Below, piece after piece: positions 51,274 to 60,753 of a stretch of 64,000 nucleotides of DNA. A program made the translations under genes and the position numbers. The notes below the pieces were generated by a model. It was given only the letters and a program-made list of their open reading frames with translations, was not told where the DNA came from and made no database searches. Each line of letters starts with the position of its first letter. The first letter of the stretch is position 1. The stretch is from the NCBI GenBank assembly GCA_024743215.1, contig JANSWZ010000006.1, positions 159,627-223,626 on the forward strand, written 5' to 3'. Source of the DNA: Alphaproteobacteria bacterium. GTDB lineage: Bacteria > Pseudomonadota > Alphaproteobacteria > Rhizobiales > GCA-2746425.

Positions 51274-52803
51274 ATGGACAGCATTTTATCTCTGACAGGG
51301 CTTTTGGAGGCGTTGCAGCCTTCCACAGTGGTGCTCATTCTTCTGGCAACCACCTTTGGGGCCATCATCGGCGCATTGCCCGGCTTCAGCTCGGTTATGG
51401 CCATCTCATTGCTGCTTCCAGTTGTCCTGCCAATGGACCCGGCGGTCGGCCTGATCCTGCTCGGCTCCATCTACATGGGCGCCATGTATGGGGATGCAAA
51501 TTCTGCCATTCTTCTCAACATTCCTGGCACCGCGTCTTCTCTGCCAACCACATTTGACGGCTACCCGATGACCCAGCAGGGCCGCGCTTACGAGGCGCTC
51601 CTGGCAGCTCTTTTCGGGTCTGTTTTCGGCGGCATTGTCGGCATTGTTGTCCTCATGCTGGCATTTACCGCGCTCGCACGCATTTCACTTTTGTTCGGAC
51701 CTCAGGAGTATTTCTGGATCACGGTTCTCGGCCTCACGACGATTGCCAGTCTCAAATCCGAAACACTCGTAAAGGGGCTTCTGGGCGGCGCCATCGGTCT
51801 GGCGATCAGCATGATCGGACTGGACCCATATTGGGGAACGCCGCGTTTCACCTTTGGCTCAAGCCATCTCATCGCGGGCGTAAATCTGATCCCGGCACTG
51901 CTCGGCCTGTTTTGTCTGGCGCAAATATTGGAAGCGGCTTCCGGCGGCGAGCGCACCAAGCCGGCACACCAGTTTCAGCGCAAGACATCTGATCTGAAAC
52001 TGGTTTTACGCAAAATGCTTCAGCGGTGGGATGTGATGATCCGCTCCAGCGCAATCGGCATCCTCATTGGCATTTTGCCGGGTGCAGGCGGACCCATTGC
52101 CTCCACCATTTCCTACAATGAAACACGCCGATGGGATAAAGACCCCGACAAATACGGCAAAGGCGCGGTTGAAGGCGTTCTGGCCTCTGAAGTGGCCAAC
52201 AATTCGATGGTTGGTGGCAGTCTTATCCCCATGATGGCACTTGGCATTCCCGGCAATGTCAACGCCGCTGTCATCCTTGGCGCACTGCTGTCATTCGGGC
52301 TGCAGCCGGGGACTGCACTTCTCAATGACAGTTCCGGCACAGCTTTCACTTTCATGTTCGGTCTGCTGATCTCCAGCATCGTCCTGGCGCCGCTAGGCTA
52401 TTTCATAATCGTGCGTCTCGGCACGCAGATATTGCGTGTGCCTGCCGCAATTCTCACGCCATCCATTCTGGTATTCGCCACCATAGGTGCTTACTCCGTC
52501 ACCAATTCAATGATCTCGGTCGTCATCATGATCGTCATGGGCATCGGCGGCTATTTCCTGCGCCGGGTTGGCATAGAGGCCGCACCCATTGCCCTTGGCC
52601 TGATTCTGGGGCCAATCGCTGAACGGGAATTCACATCTTCAATCCTGATTGCACAAGCGCAAGGCAGTTATCTCACACTCGTCATGCGGCCGATTTCCGC
52701 CGTAATCGTCACCCTGTGCCTGCTGTCAATCATCTCACCACTCATCGCCGCGCGCAGACAGCGCAAAAACAAGGCCGCTGCCGGGGAGATCACGGATGCT
52801 TAA
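51274..52803 (+). CDS. Tripartite tricarboxylate transporter, large permease TctA
   Basis: A 509-aa membrane protein with about 12 hydrophobic segments. The TctA signature is present: GALPGFSSVMAISLLLPVV (about 33-51), YGDANSAILLNIPGTASSLPTTFDGYPM, and the second repeat GILPGAGGPIASTISYN plus ALGIPGNVNAAVILGAL. It uses the proton or sodium gradient to import the substrate delivered by TctC. ATG 51274 was chosen at the family start. tctB overlaps its 3' end. Confidence 0.93.
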   Translation: MDSILSLTGLLEALQPSTVVLILLATTFGAIIGALPGFSSVMAISLLLPVVLPMDPAVGLILLGSIYMGAMYGDANSAILLNIPGTASSLPTTFDGYPMTQQGRAYEALLAALFGSVFGGIVGIVVLMLAFTALARISLLFGPQEYFWITVLGLTTIASLKSETLVKGLLGGAIGLAISMIGLDPYWGTPRFTFGSSHLIAGVNLIPALLGLFCLAQILEAASGGERTKPAHQFQRKTSDLKLVLRKMLQRWDVMIRSSAIGILIGILPGAGGPIASTISYNETRRWDKDPDKYGKGAVEGVLASEVANNSMVGGSLIPMMALGIPGNVNAAVILGALLSFGLQPGTALLNDSSGTAFTFMFGLLISSIVLAPLGYFIIVRLGTQILRVPAAILTPSILVFATIGAYSVTNSMISVVIMIVMGIGGYFLRRVGIEAAPIALGLILGPIAEREFTSSILIAQAQGSYLTLVMRPISAVIVTLCLLSIISPLIAARRQRKNKAAAGEITDA

Positions 52804-53269
52804 GCGCGATCATTTCGATGCCTTGTGCGGGTTTTTAATTCTTGGCATAGCTGCGTATCTGATGCTCGAAGCCAGCAAAATAAATGCGCCTGCACATGTC
52901 TATCCGCTGGTCATCCTCACCGTGGTCATAGCCCTGGCTGCCGTTTCAACAGCCGCGGCCATTCAGCGCGTGGTTCGCGCGCACAGCCAATCTGCAGCAA
53001 ACCCGCCTGATAAAAGCGAACCAACGAAATCCCTCAAAATCTGGGGGATTCTCAGTGCCGTCATCCTTTATGCATTCGGCATGCAGTTTGACTACACACT
53101 TTCAACGGGCGTGTTTCTGTTTGTCATGTTTCTGACACTTGGGCCCGGCCAGTTTTCAGCTGCAACAATTGTCAAAAGCCTCTTGATGGCCGTGGCCATG
53201 ACCATCTTCCTTTATCTGGCCTTCGCGATCTGGTTGAACGTGTCAGTCCCGAATATCTTTCGACAATAA
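52796..53269 (+). CDS. Tripartite tricarboxylate transporter, small permease TctB
   Basis: A 157-aa membrane protein with four helices (about 12-25, 34-53, 80-96 and the 103-150 pair), the TctB layout. It overlaps tctA by 8 bp. The gene order C-A-B differs from the more common C-B-A. It is the last gene of the sulfatase/transport cluster; 269 bp without features then separate it from the cox cluster. Confidence 0.88.
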   Translation: MLKRDHFDALCGFLILGIAAYLMLEASKINAPAHVYPLVILTVVIALAAVSTAAAIQRVVRAHSQSAANPPDKSEPTKSLKIWGILSAVILYAFGMQFDYTLSTGVFLFVMFLTLGPGQFSAATIVKSLLMAVAMTIFLYLAFAIWLNVSVPNIFRQ

Positions 53270-53538
53270 GACCGGGCTCTTTTCGACCAATCGCGATCCA
53301 CCATCGACACCGCAACAAGGCCTTCAAATCAAGGCGGCCGTCGCCAACACACAGAAATTGCGACCTTTTTTCCGCAGAGCACGAGTCTATAGGTGCATTC
53401 TCCAGAATAGCGAACCTCATTGGGACGAGACTGGTTCATCAGCCAGAACCATCGATAAGCCCCAGACATACCTGAACAACACGCTCCCGCACCTTCACGA
53501 AACTTGCTAGTTTTTCTACAAATGGGTAGTGATCCTGA

Positions 53539-54735
53539 ATGCAGATTCTGGACTATTCACATAACCCAATGCTTGTTTTTGCCTCGCTTCTTGTGGCGAT
53601 GATGGCGGGTTTTACGGGCCTGTCCCTGACAAAGGGATTGTCCGAGCGGAACATTATGCACCGGAAAATTTCGGTCGCGCTGGCTTCTGTTGCATTGGGT
53701 GGTGGCATCTGGTCGATGCATTTTGTGGCAATGCTGGGCTTGCAATTGCCCATCATGTTTTATTTTGACGCTGCCATCACTCTGGCCTCGGCACTGGTCG
53801 CAATTCTGGTGGTTGGTGTTGCCCTGCTGATCCTGCATTTCCGAAAACGCACACGCACCACTCTGGTCGCAGCTGGCACGATCGTTGGGCTGGGCGTGCT
53901 GGCCATGCACTATATCGGCATGTCAGGGCTGCAATTGTGCAAGGCGCTTTACACCCCATCGGGCATTGCTCTGGCCATTGTGTCTTCCTGCGCGCTCAAC
54001 ATCGCGGCATTTTCCATTGCCTATGGCAAGCGAACCAATCGCAATATCATCGTTGGCACCCTGTTTTTTGGCTTCGCTGTTTTTGCCGTGCATTTTATCG
54101 CCATTGGCGGAACTGAATTCGTGGCCATTGATGTTCTGAACGAGGTTGGTCCGCTCATCAGCAAGGAGGTCATGGCCATTGGCGTTGTTTTGAGCAGCTT
54201 TGTCCTGTGCGCAGCATTCCTTTTGACCGGCATTACATTTTCAGCGCCCTCGCAATCAGTTGCACCTCATTCCCAAGGGAACATTGCACCAGAAGCCAAG
54301 CAAGAACCCAATCAAGAAGAAGATGGCAAAACCGTTGTGCCAGAGGCCTCGCCAGCAGCGGCTGATGAAGGAGCCACCGAGCAAACCACCAGTGTCACAG
54401 CGGCCAACAAACAAATTCCCTATGAGCAGGGCGGTCGCACCTTCTTTGTCGATGTGGACGCTGTTGCCGTGATCCGGGCGGAGGGACACTACACGCATCT
54501 CTATACCGCCACCGACAAACTGTTCTGCGTCTGGTCAATCACCGAGGCTGAAAAACGTCTCACACCAGGGCCCTTTACACGGACCCACCGAAGCTTTCTG
54601 ATCAACCCGTCCTTTGTCACAGGCTTTGAACGTCTCAAGGATAATGGTGTTTGCCATTTCAAAATTGCCAGTCTTGAGAAAGTTCCGGTAAGCCGCTCGC
54701 GTCTGCGGGCGGTCCGAGACGTTCTCGGCATATGA
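53539..54735 (+). CDS. coxC: MHYT-LytTR membrane regulator, CoxC-like
   Basis: A 398-aa protein: seven membrane helices with three MHYT-type motifs (SMHFVAMLGLQ, AMHYIGMSGLQ, AVHFIAIGG), which are proposed to bind copper or gas ligands, a Pro/Glu-rich linker (about 240-300), and a C-terminal LytTR DNA-binding domain (FFVDVDAVAVIRAEGHYTHLYT...RTHRSFLINPSFV). This architecture and the position upstream of coxM are those of CoxC in Oligotropha carboxidovorans, believed to sense CO and control cox. Paired direct repeats right after its stop look like its binding site. Confidence 0.88.
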   Translation: MQILDYSHNPMLVFASLLVAMMAGFTGLSLTKGLSERNIMHRKISVALASVALGGGIWSMHFVAMLGLQLPIMFYFDAAITLASALVAILVVGVALLILHFRKRTRTTLVAAGTIVGLGVLAMHYIGMSGLQLCKALYTPSGIALAIVSSCALNIAAFSIAYGKRTNRNIIVGTLFFGFAVFAVHFIAIGGTEFVAIDVLNEVGPLISKEVMAIGVVLSSFVLCAAFLLTGITFSAPSQSVAPHSQGNIAPEAKQEPNQEEDGKTVVPEASPAAADEGATEQTTSVTAANKQIPYEQGGRTFFVDVDAVAVIRAEGHYTHLYTATDKLFCVWSITEAEKRLTPGPFTRTHRSFLINPSFVTGFERLKDNGVCHFKIASLEKVPVSRSRLRAVRDVLGI

Positions 54736-54741
54736 CCAGCG

Positions 54742-54776
54742 CGCATTTCGTGCAGCCCAATTCGCATTTCGTGTAG
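54742..54776 (+). promoter_or_regulatory. Direct-repeat operator upstream of coxM (LytTR site candidate)
   Basis: CGCATTTCGTGCAG (54742-54755) and CGCATTTCGTGTAG (54763-54776) match at 13 of 14 positions and are spaced 21 bp, two helical turns. LytTR regulators bind such paired direct repeats. It lies 99-133 bp upstream of the coxM start, directly after the gene for a LytTR protein. Confidence 0.7.
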
Positions 54777-54874
54777 AAATTTTCTCGTTTCACTCATAAG
54801 CCAGTGCCGCCACGCGCAGCCGCGGTTAGCCTTCTCCCAAGCAAAAACAAATTGCAAGTCGGGGAGGACCAGCA

Positions 54875-55729
54875 ATGATACCAGCAGCATTCGATTATCA
54901 TCGACCCACCAAAGTGGAAGATGTGATCGCCCTTTTGGAAGAACACGGCGATGACGCCCGTGTTATGGCGGGCGGGCACAGCCTGATACCCATGATGAAA
55001 CTTCGGATGGCGGACATTCCACATCTGATCGATCTTCAGGATGTCGGCGGGCTCGGCGGAATTTCCATCGAAAGCGGTCGGATCAAGCTTGGTGCAATGG
55101 TCACCCAGCACGAGATCATCAATCACGATGGGCTGGCATCTGCTGCACCAATCCTGCGCGAAGCGGCCCTGCAAATCGCCGATCCACAAGTGCGCTACAT
55201 GGGAACAATTGGTGGCAACGTCGCCAATGGTGATCCGGGCAATGACATGCCAGGACTGATGCAGTGCATTGATGCACAGATCGAACTGATCGGCCCCGGC
55301 GGCACACGCAGTGTTGCCGCACGCGACTATTATGAAGCGGCCTACATGACAGACCGTGAGGATGACGAAGTTCTGATATCCATCAGTTTTGCGGCACCTT
55401 CTGGCGGTCATGCCTATGAAAAGCAAAAGCGCAAGATTGGCGATTATGCCACGGCTGCGGCAGCCGTTCAGCTGGTCAAGGATGACGGGAAAGTCGCATC
55501 AGTCTCAATCGCAATGACAAATCTCAGCGATGTGCCGGTCTGGTCTGAAGCTGCAGGGGCCGCATTGGTGGGAACCACATGTGACTCAGCTGCGATCAAA
55601 GCGGCCGTTTCCGCCATGCTGGCCGACATCGATCCATCGGAAGACAATCGCGGTCCGGTGGCCTTCAAACGCCATCTGGCAGGCATCATCCTTTCACGTG
55701 CGGTCACACGCGCCTGGGATCGGGCGTAA
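54875..55729 (+). CDS. coxM: Carbon monoxide dehydrogenase, medium (FAD) subunit
   Basis: A 284-aa FAD-binding subunit of the xanthine-oxidase family. FAD motifs AGGHSLIP (32-39) and [16 protein letters not shown] (111-126) are intact. It passes electrons from the Fe-S clusters of CoxS to quinone. Gene order M-S-L directly after a CoxC-like regulator is that of form I CO dehydrogenase. GGGGAGGACC precedes the ATG. coxS follows 11 bp later. Confidence 0.95.
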   Translation: MIPAAFDYHRPTKVEDVIALLEEHGDDARVMAGGHSLIPMMKLRMADIPHLIDLQDVGGLGGISIESGRIKLGAMVTQHEIINHDGLASAAPILREAALQIADPQVRYMGTIGGNVANGDPGNDMPGLMQCIDAQIELIGPGGTRSVAARDYYEAAYMTDREDDEVLISISFAAPSGGHAYEKQKRKIGDYATAAAAVQLVKDDGKVASVSIAMTNLSDVPVWSEAAGAALVGTTCDSAAIKAAVSAMLADIDPSEDNRGPVAFKRHLAGIILSRAVTRAWDRA

Positions 55730-55740
55730 GGAACAAAATC

Positions 55741-56235
55741 ATGACAGAAAAAATGCAAGTTAAACTGAACGTCAATGGCGAAGACCGAGAGTTCCTCGCC
55801 GAACCACGCGAGCTGTTAATCTACGCGCTGCGCGAACATCTGAACATCACCGGCCCCCATGTTGGCTGCGATACCTCGCATTGCGGGGCCTGCACGGTGA
55901 CATTGAACGGGAAGTCCGTGAAATCCTGTACCATGTTCGTGGCACAGGCCAATGGTGCCGAGGTCACGACGATTGAAGGGCTCGGCAATCCGGCAACGTT
56001 GCATGTGCTTCAGGAAAATTTCCGCGAGCATCATGGTCTGCAATGCGGTTTCTGCACACCGGGTATGATCACCCGGGCCTCCAAACTTCTGGAAGAAAAC
56101 CCAGACCCCACAGAAGAAGAAGTCCGGTTTGGCATGGCAGGGAATATCTGTCGCTGCACTGGCTATCAGAACATTGTGAAATCCATCCTTGCTGCGGCAA
56201 ATGAGATGAATTCCGCGAAGGAGGCTGCAGAATGA
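55741..56235 (+). CDS. coxS: Carbon monoxide dehydrogenase, small (2Fe-2S) subunit
   Basis: A 164-aa iron-sulfur subunit. Plant-type cluster ligands C43, C48, C51 and C63 ([17 protein letters not shown]), and the second cluster C102, C105, C137 and C139 (QCGFCTPGM and [10 protein letters not shown]). It conducts electrons from the Mo-Cu site to FAD. Overlaps coxL by four bases, so coupled translation is likely. Confidence 0.96.
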   Translation: MTEKMQVKLNVNGEDREFLAEPRELLIYALREHLNITGPHVGCDTSHCGACTVTLNGKSVKSCTMFVAQANGAEVTTIEGLGNPATLHVLQENFREHHGLQCGFCTPGMITRASKLLEENPDPTEEEVRFGMAGNICRCTGYQNIVKSILAAANEMNSAKEAAE

Positions 56236-58649
56236 ATGACATGACTCCTGAACGCGATGAACGCGCCGCCAACCTCAAGGGTCTGGGCTGTTCGCGCAAA
56301 CGTGTGGAAGATGCACGCTTCACCCAGGGCAAGGGCAATTATGTCGATGACATCAAATTGCCGGGAATGCTGCACGGAGATTTCGTGCGTTCACCCTACG
56401 CCCATGCCCGTGTCATTTCGGTCAACAAGGATGCTGCCATGGCTCTGCCGGGCGTCCTTGCCGTTCTGACAGCGGAAGATCTGTCACCTCTTGGCCTCCA
56501 TTGGATGCCAACTCTGGCCGGTGATAAACAAATGGTACTGGCCGATGGCAAGGTGCTGTTTCAAGGGCAGGAAGTTGCCTTCGTCGTAGCCGAAGACCGT
56601 TATATCGCGGCAGATGCTGTTGAGTTGATCGAAGTGGAATATGAAGAACTGCCGGTTCTCACCGATCCGTTCGAAGCGCTGAAATCAGATGTGGTTTTGC
56701 GTGAAGATCTGGCCGGCCAGACCGAAGGTGCCCACGGTCCGCGCAAGCATCACAATCACATCTTCACCTGGGAACAGGGTGACGAAGCTGCCACCAATCA
56801 GGTGATGGACAATGCCGAAGTCGTCGTGACCGAAAGCATGTATTATCACCGCACGCACCCATGCCCGCTGGAAACCTGTGGCTCTGTCGCGTCGATGGAT
56901 GCGGTCAATGGCAAGCTGACACTCTACGGGACCTTTCAGGCACCCCACGCCATCCGGACAGTGGTGTCTCTGATCTCCGGTATCGAAGAGCACAACATTC
57001 GTGTCGTCTCACCCGATATTGGCGGTGGTTTCGGCAACAAGGTTGGCGCTTATGCGGGTTATGTCTGCTCGGTCGTGGCCTCCATTGTTACCGGCAGGCC
57101 GGTGAAATGGGTCGAAGACCGCATGGAAAATCTGATGACCACGGCCTTTGCCCGTGACTATTGGATGACCGGCAAAATCTCGGCCACCAAAGAAGGTAAA
57201 ATCACTGGACTGCATTGTCAGGTGACAGCCGATCATGGCGGGTTTGACGCCTGTGCTGATCCGACCAAATTTCCGGCCGGGTTCATGAATATCTGCACCG
57301 GGTCCTATGACATTCCGGTTGCCTATCTGGCAGTGGATGGTGTTTACACCAACAAGGCACCGGGCGGGGTCAGCTATCGTTGCTCCTTCCGCGTGACCGA
57401 GGCGGTGTATTTCATTGAACGCATGATTGAGGTTCTGGCCATTGAGCTTGATATGGATGCAGCAGATCTGCGCCGCATCAACTTCATCAAAAAGGAACAG
57501 TTCCCTTACCAATCCGCCCTTGGCTGGGAATATGACAGTGGTGATTATCACAGGGCCTGGGACAAGGTGATGGAAGCGGTCGATTACGAAGGCTTGCGCA
57601 AAGAGCAGGCCGAACGTGTCGAAGCCTTCAAACGCGGCGAAACCCGCACCCTGATGGGCATTGGTCTGTGCCACTTCACCGAGATCGTCGGTGCAGGACC
57701 GGTCAAGAATTGTGATATTCTCGGCCTTGGCATGTTCGATAGTTGCGAAATCCGTATCCACCCGACCGGATCGGCCATTGCGCGGCTTGGAACAATTTCT
57801 CAGGGTCAGGGTCATGCAACGACCTTTGCACAGATCCTTGCCACCGAAATTGGCCTGCCTGCGGACAGCATCACCATTGAAGAAGGTGATACCGACACGG
57901 CCCCTTATGGACTGGGTACCTATGGCTCACGCTCCACACCGGTAGCGGGTGCTGCCACGGCCATGGCCGGGCGTAAAATCCGCGCCAAGGCGCAAATGAT
58001 CGCAGCCTATCTGCTGGAAGTTCATGACAATGATGTAGAGTTCGATGTGGATCGGTTCGTCGTCAAAGGCGCGCCTGAGCGCTTCAAGACGATGAAGGAA
58101 ATCGCTTTCGCCTCCTATAATCAGGCCATACCGGGACTTGAGCCAGGGCTTGAAGCGGTCAGCTATTACGATCCGCCCAACATGACCTATCCGTTCGGTG
58201 CCTATGTCTGTGTGATGGACATCGATGTCGACACCGGCGTGCCTGAAATCCGCCGCTTCTATGCGCTGGATGATTGCGGCACCCGCATCAACCCGATGAT
58301 CATCGAGGGGCAGATCCATGGCGGACTGACCGAGGCTTTCGCCGTCGCTTTGGGGCAGGAGATTGCCTATGACAAGCAGGGCAACGTCAAAAACGGCACG
58401 TTGATGGACTTCTTCCTGCCGACAGCCTGGGAAGTACCGAACTACGAAACCGACCACACTGTCACCCCAAGCCCGCATCACCCGATCGGAGCCAAGGGTG
58501 TTGGCGAAAGCCCGCATGTGGGTGGTGTTCCGTGTTTCTCAAATGCGGTCCACGACGCCTTCCGCCCCTTTGGGTTGAAGCAGACCAACATGCCACATGA
58601 CCATTGGCGGATTTGGGAAACAGCCAACAAACTTGGCCTGCATGATTAA
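56232..58649 (+). CDS. coxL: Aerobic carbon monoxide dehydrogenase, large (Mo-Cu) subunit, form I
   Basis: An 805-aa molybdopterin-cytosine-dinucleotide enzyme subunit that oxidises CO to CO2. The active-site loop reads S381-Y-R-C384-S-F-R387; the Cys that holds copper is Cys388 in O. carboxidovorans, and the catalytic Glu (E763 there) is E759 here in GVGESPH. The offset of four is the same for both. The C-S-F-R loop defines form I; form II has AYRGAGR. The usual Ala before Tyr is Ser here. Full length. It overlaps coxS and is followed by a hairpin before coxD. Confidence 0.95.
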   Translation: MNDMTPERDERAANLKGLGCSRKRVEDARFTQGKGNYVDDIKLPGMLHGDFVRSPYAHARVISVNKDAAMALPGVLAVLTAEDLSPLGLHWMPTLAGDKQMVLADGKVLFQGQEVAFVVAEDRYIAADAVELIEVEYEELPVLTDPFEALKSDVVLREDLAGQTEGAHGPRKHHNHIFTWEQGDEAATNQVMDNAEVVVTESMYYHRTHPCPLETCGSVASMDAVNGKLTLYGTFQAPHAIRTVVSLISGIEEHNIRVVSPDIGGGFGNKVGAYAGYVCSVVASIVTGRPVKWVEDRMENLMTTAFARDYWMTGKISATKEGKITGLHCQVTADHGGFDACADPTKFPAGFMNICTGSYDIPVAYLAVDGVYTNKAPGGVSYRCSFRVTEAVYFIERMIEVLAIELDMDAADLRRINFIKKEQFPYQSALGWEYDSGDYHRAWDKVMEAVDYEGLRKEQAERVEAFKRGETRTLMGIGLCHFTEIVGAGPVKNCDILGLGMFDSCEIRIHPTGSAIARLGTISQGQGHATTFAQILATEIGLPADSITIEEGDTDTAPYGLGTYGSRSTPVAGAATAMAGRKIRAKAQMIAAYLLEVHDNDVEFDVDRFVVKGAPERFKTMKEIAFASYNQAIPGLEPGLEAVSYYDPPNMTYPFGAYVCVMDIDVDTGVPEIRRFYALDDCGTRINPMIIEGQIHGGLTEAFAVALGQEIAYDKQGNVKNGTLMDFFLPTAWEVPNYETDHTVTPSPHHPIGAKGVGESPHVGGVPCFSNAVHDAFRPFGLKQTNMPHDHWRIWETANKLGLHD

Positions 58650-58658
58650 GTGAACGCT

Positions 58659-58678
58659 GGGCGGCCTTTTGGCCGCCC
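58659..58678 (+). terminator. Hairpin between coxL and coxD
   Basis: GGGCGGCC-TTTT-GGCCGCCC is a perfect 8-bp GC stem with a 4-nt loop, 10 bp after the coxL stop. No T tract follows, so it probably protects the coxMSL message or partly terminates, giving less coxDEFG than structural subunits. Confidence 0.6.
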
Positions 58679-58699
58679 GCCACCAATCGGGTATCAAAA

Positions 58700-59575
58700 A
58701 TGAACTGGAACGCCCTGCAAACCGCTTTGGCGGACGAAGGCTATGTCGCCAATGACGATCTGGCCATGGCTGTGCATCTGGCAATGGCTCTTGGTCGCCC
58801 ATTGCTGCTTGAAGGCGCGGCTGGTGTCGGCAAAACCGATCTGGCCCGTGTCCTCAGCACTGTGCAAGACACCCAATTGATCCGCCTTCAATGCTATGAA
58901 GGACTGGACGCCGCGCAAGCGATTTACGAATGGAACTATCAGCGACAATTGCTTTCAATTCGCGCAGCAGCCGAACATGGCGAAACCGGGCGTGTTGTCG
59001 AAGAGCGTATTTTTTCCGAAGAATTCTTGCTTGAGCGCCCTTTGCTGAAGGCAATTCGGCAGGATACGCCGCCGGTTCTGCTGATTGATGAGATCGACAA
59101 GGCCGATGAGGAATTTGAAGCCTATCTGATGGAGATTCTGTCAGAATTTCAGGTGACGATCCCGGAACTCGGCACAATCAAGGCAACTTCTCGGCCTATC
59201 GTCATTCTCACCGCAAATGGAACACGGGATCTCAGCGACGCATTGCGCCGCAGGTGCCTGTATGCCCATATTTCCTATCCGGACCGAACCACAGAACTGG
59301 CCATTCTGACCGCGCGCTGCCCGGAAGTAGATGCAGCACTGGCGTCTCAGATCATCGGTTTTGTGCAGTCACTGCGCAAAGAGGATCTGGAGAAAAAACC
59401 CGGCATTGCCGAAATGCTGGACTTCGCTGCCGCATTGGTGGGCCTTGGAATTGCAGATCTGACCCGTGACCCTGTGGTACTGCAGGCCAGCCTGGCGACG
59501 CTTCTCAAGACCCAGACCGACCGCGACAACATCACAACCGAAATTGCTCAGCGCCTGGCAGGAAAAGCTGCATGA
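58700..59575 (+). CDS. coxD: MoxR-type AAA+ ATPase CoxD
   Basis: A 291-aa AAA+ ATPase. Walker A GAAGVGKT (39-46), Walker B LLIDEID (127-133), sensor 1 ILTANGTRD and Arg-finger ALRRRC. CoxD is needed to insert copper and sulfur into the CoxL active site, working with the VWA protein CoxE. Its stop overlaps the coxE start by four bases (ATGA). Confidence 0.93.
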   Translation: MNWNALQTALADEGYVANDDLAMAVHLAMALGRPLLLEGAAGVGKTDLARVLSTVQDTQLIRLQCYEGLDAAQAIYEWNYQRQLLSIRAAAEHGETGRVVEERIFSEEFLLERPLLKAIRQDTPPVLLIDEIDKADEEFEAYLMEILSEFQVTIPELGTIKATSRPIVILTANGTRDLSDALRRRCLYAHISYPDRTTELAILTARCPEVDAALASQIIGFVQSLRKEDLEKKPGIAEMLDFAAALVGLGIADLTRDPVVLQASLATLLKTQTDRDNITTEIAQRLAGKAA

Positions 59576-60753
59576 GTCAGGTAACTAAATTCGCTGCCCG
59601 TGACCCTGGACCTGCCGCCCGTATGGCTGGGTTCATGGCACATTTGCGGTCCAATGGTCTGCAACTGGGTGTGGGCGAAGCAAAGGCCGGGCTTGAAGCG
59701 CTGACACATACGCAGGCTGCCAATCCCAAAGAGGCCCGCCATGCACTGCGAGCGGTTTTCAGCGGTTGTGCAGAAGATGCCGAACGATTTGATGATCTGT
59801 TCAACGCCTTTTGGTTGAACGGCGGACGGGTTTCAGAAAAAACCATGCCCACCACGACAACCGGTTCCGACAGTGTGCACACCTCACGCAATGCCAAAGG
59901 CGGAGAAGCGGCCAGCGGTGCCGGTGCGCCCACAACGCCTGATGGTGGGGAAGACGAAGCCGAGACCGATGGCGAAGGCAAGCTGGTCTCCAGCGTCATT
60001 CGGTCACTGACAAAGAAAGACTTGCGGGATCTGGTACTGCCGGAAGACATTGCAGAGGCCGAGAAAATTGCGCGCCGTCTGGGTGCAGCCTTGCGCGACC
60101 GCCGCTCACGCCGCCGCAAACAGGCACGCAAGGGTGACCAGATCCATTTCCGGAAACTGATCCGGAAAAGTCTGTCAACCGGTGGCGAGCCACTGCATTT
60201 GCCGATGAAACACCGCCCTGACCGGCCGCTGAAAATCGTCACACTCTGCGATGTATCCGGGTCAATGACCGTTTATGCCCGTGTGTTTCTGTCTTTCATT
60301 GCGGGCATGATGCGCTCTGATGAGGCCGCCGACGCCTATCTTTTCCATACCCGCCTAGTCCGCATCGCAGATGCCCTGCGTGACAAGGATGCGCTGCGCG
60401 CATTGGGCCGGATGTCTGTGCTCGCGGATGGGTTTGGCGGAGGGTCCAGGATCGGCGCTTCATTGATGCAGTTTTCAAAAACCTATGCCCGCCGATTTGT
60501 CGACGGGCGCACGGTCGTTCTGATCCTGTCTGATGGCTATGACACCGACGCGCCTGAACTGCTGGGCGACGCTCTGGCAAATCTGAAAAAACGTGGATGC
60601 AAAATCATCTGGCTGAACCCGTTGAAGGGCTGGGATGGCTATGAACCCGTCGCGCGGGGCATGGCAGCAGCCCTGCCTCATCTCGACCTGTTTCGCCCTG
60701 CCAACAAGCTGGCGGATCTTGCAGCGCTTGAGCCCGAATTGGTGCGCTTATGA
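59572..60753 (+). CDS. coxE: VWA-domain maturation protein CoxE
   Basis: A 393-aa protein with a C-terminal von Willebrand factor A domain: MIDAS motif D227-V-S229-G-S231 in TLCDVSGSMTVYA, and downstream ILSDGYDTD. The middle is basic (RDRRSRRRKQARKG). It forms the MoxR-VWA partner of CoxD for Mo-Cu cofactor maturation. Overlaps both coxD and coxF by four bases. Confidence 0.93.
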   Translation: MSQVTKFAARDPGPAARMAGFMAHLRSNGLQLGVGEAKAGLEALTHTQAANPKEARHALRAVFSGCAEDAERFDDLFNAFWLNGGRVSEKTMPTTTTGSDSVHTSRNAKGGEAASGAGAPTTPDGGEDEAETDGEGKLVSSVIRSLTKKDLRDLVLPEDIAEAEKIARRLGAALRDRRSRRRKQARKGDQIHFRKLIRKSLSTGGEPLHLPMKHRPDRPLKIVTLCDVSGSMTVYARVFLSFIAGMMRSDEAADAYLFHTRLVRIADALRDKDALRALGRMSVLADGFGGGSRIGASLMQFSKTYARRFVDGRTVVLILSDGYDTDAPELLGDALANLKKRGCKIIWLNPLKGWDGYEPVARGMAAALPHLDLFRPANKLADLAALEPELVRL

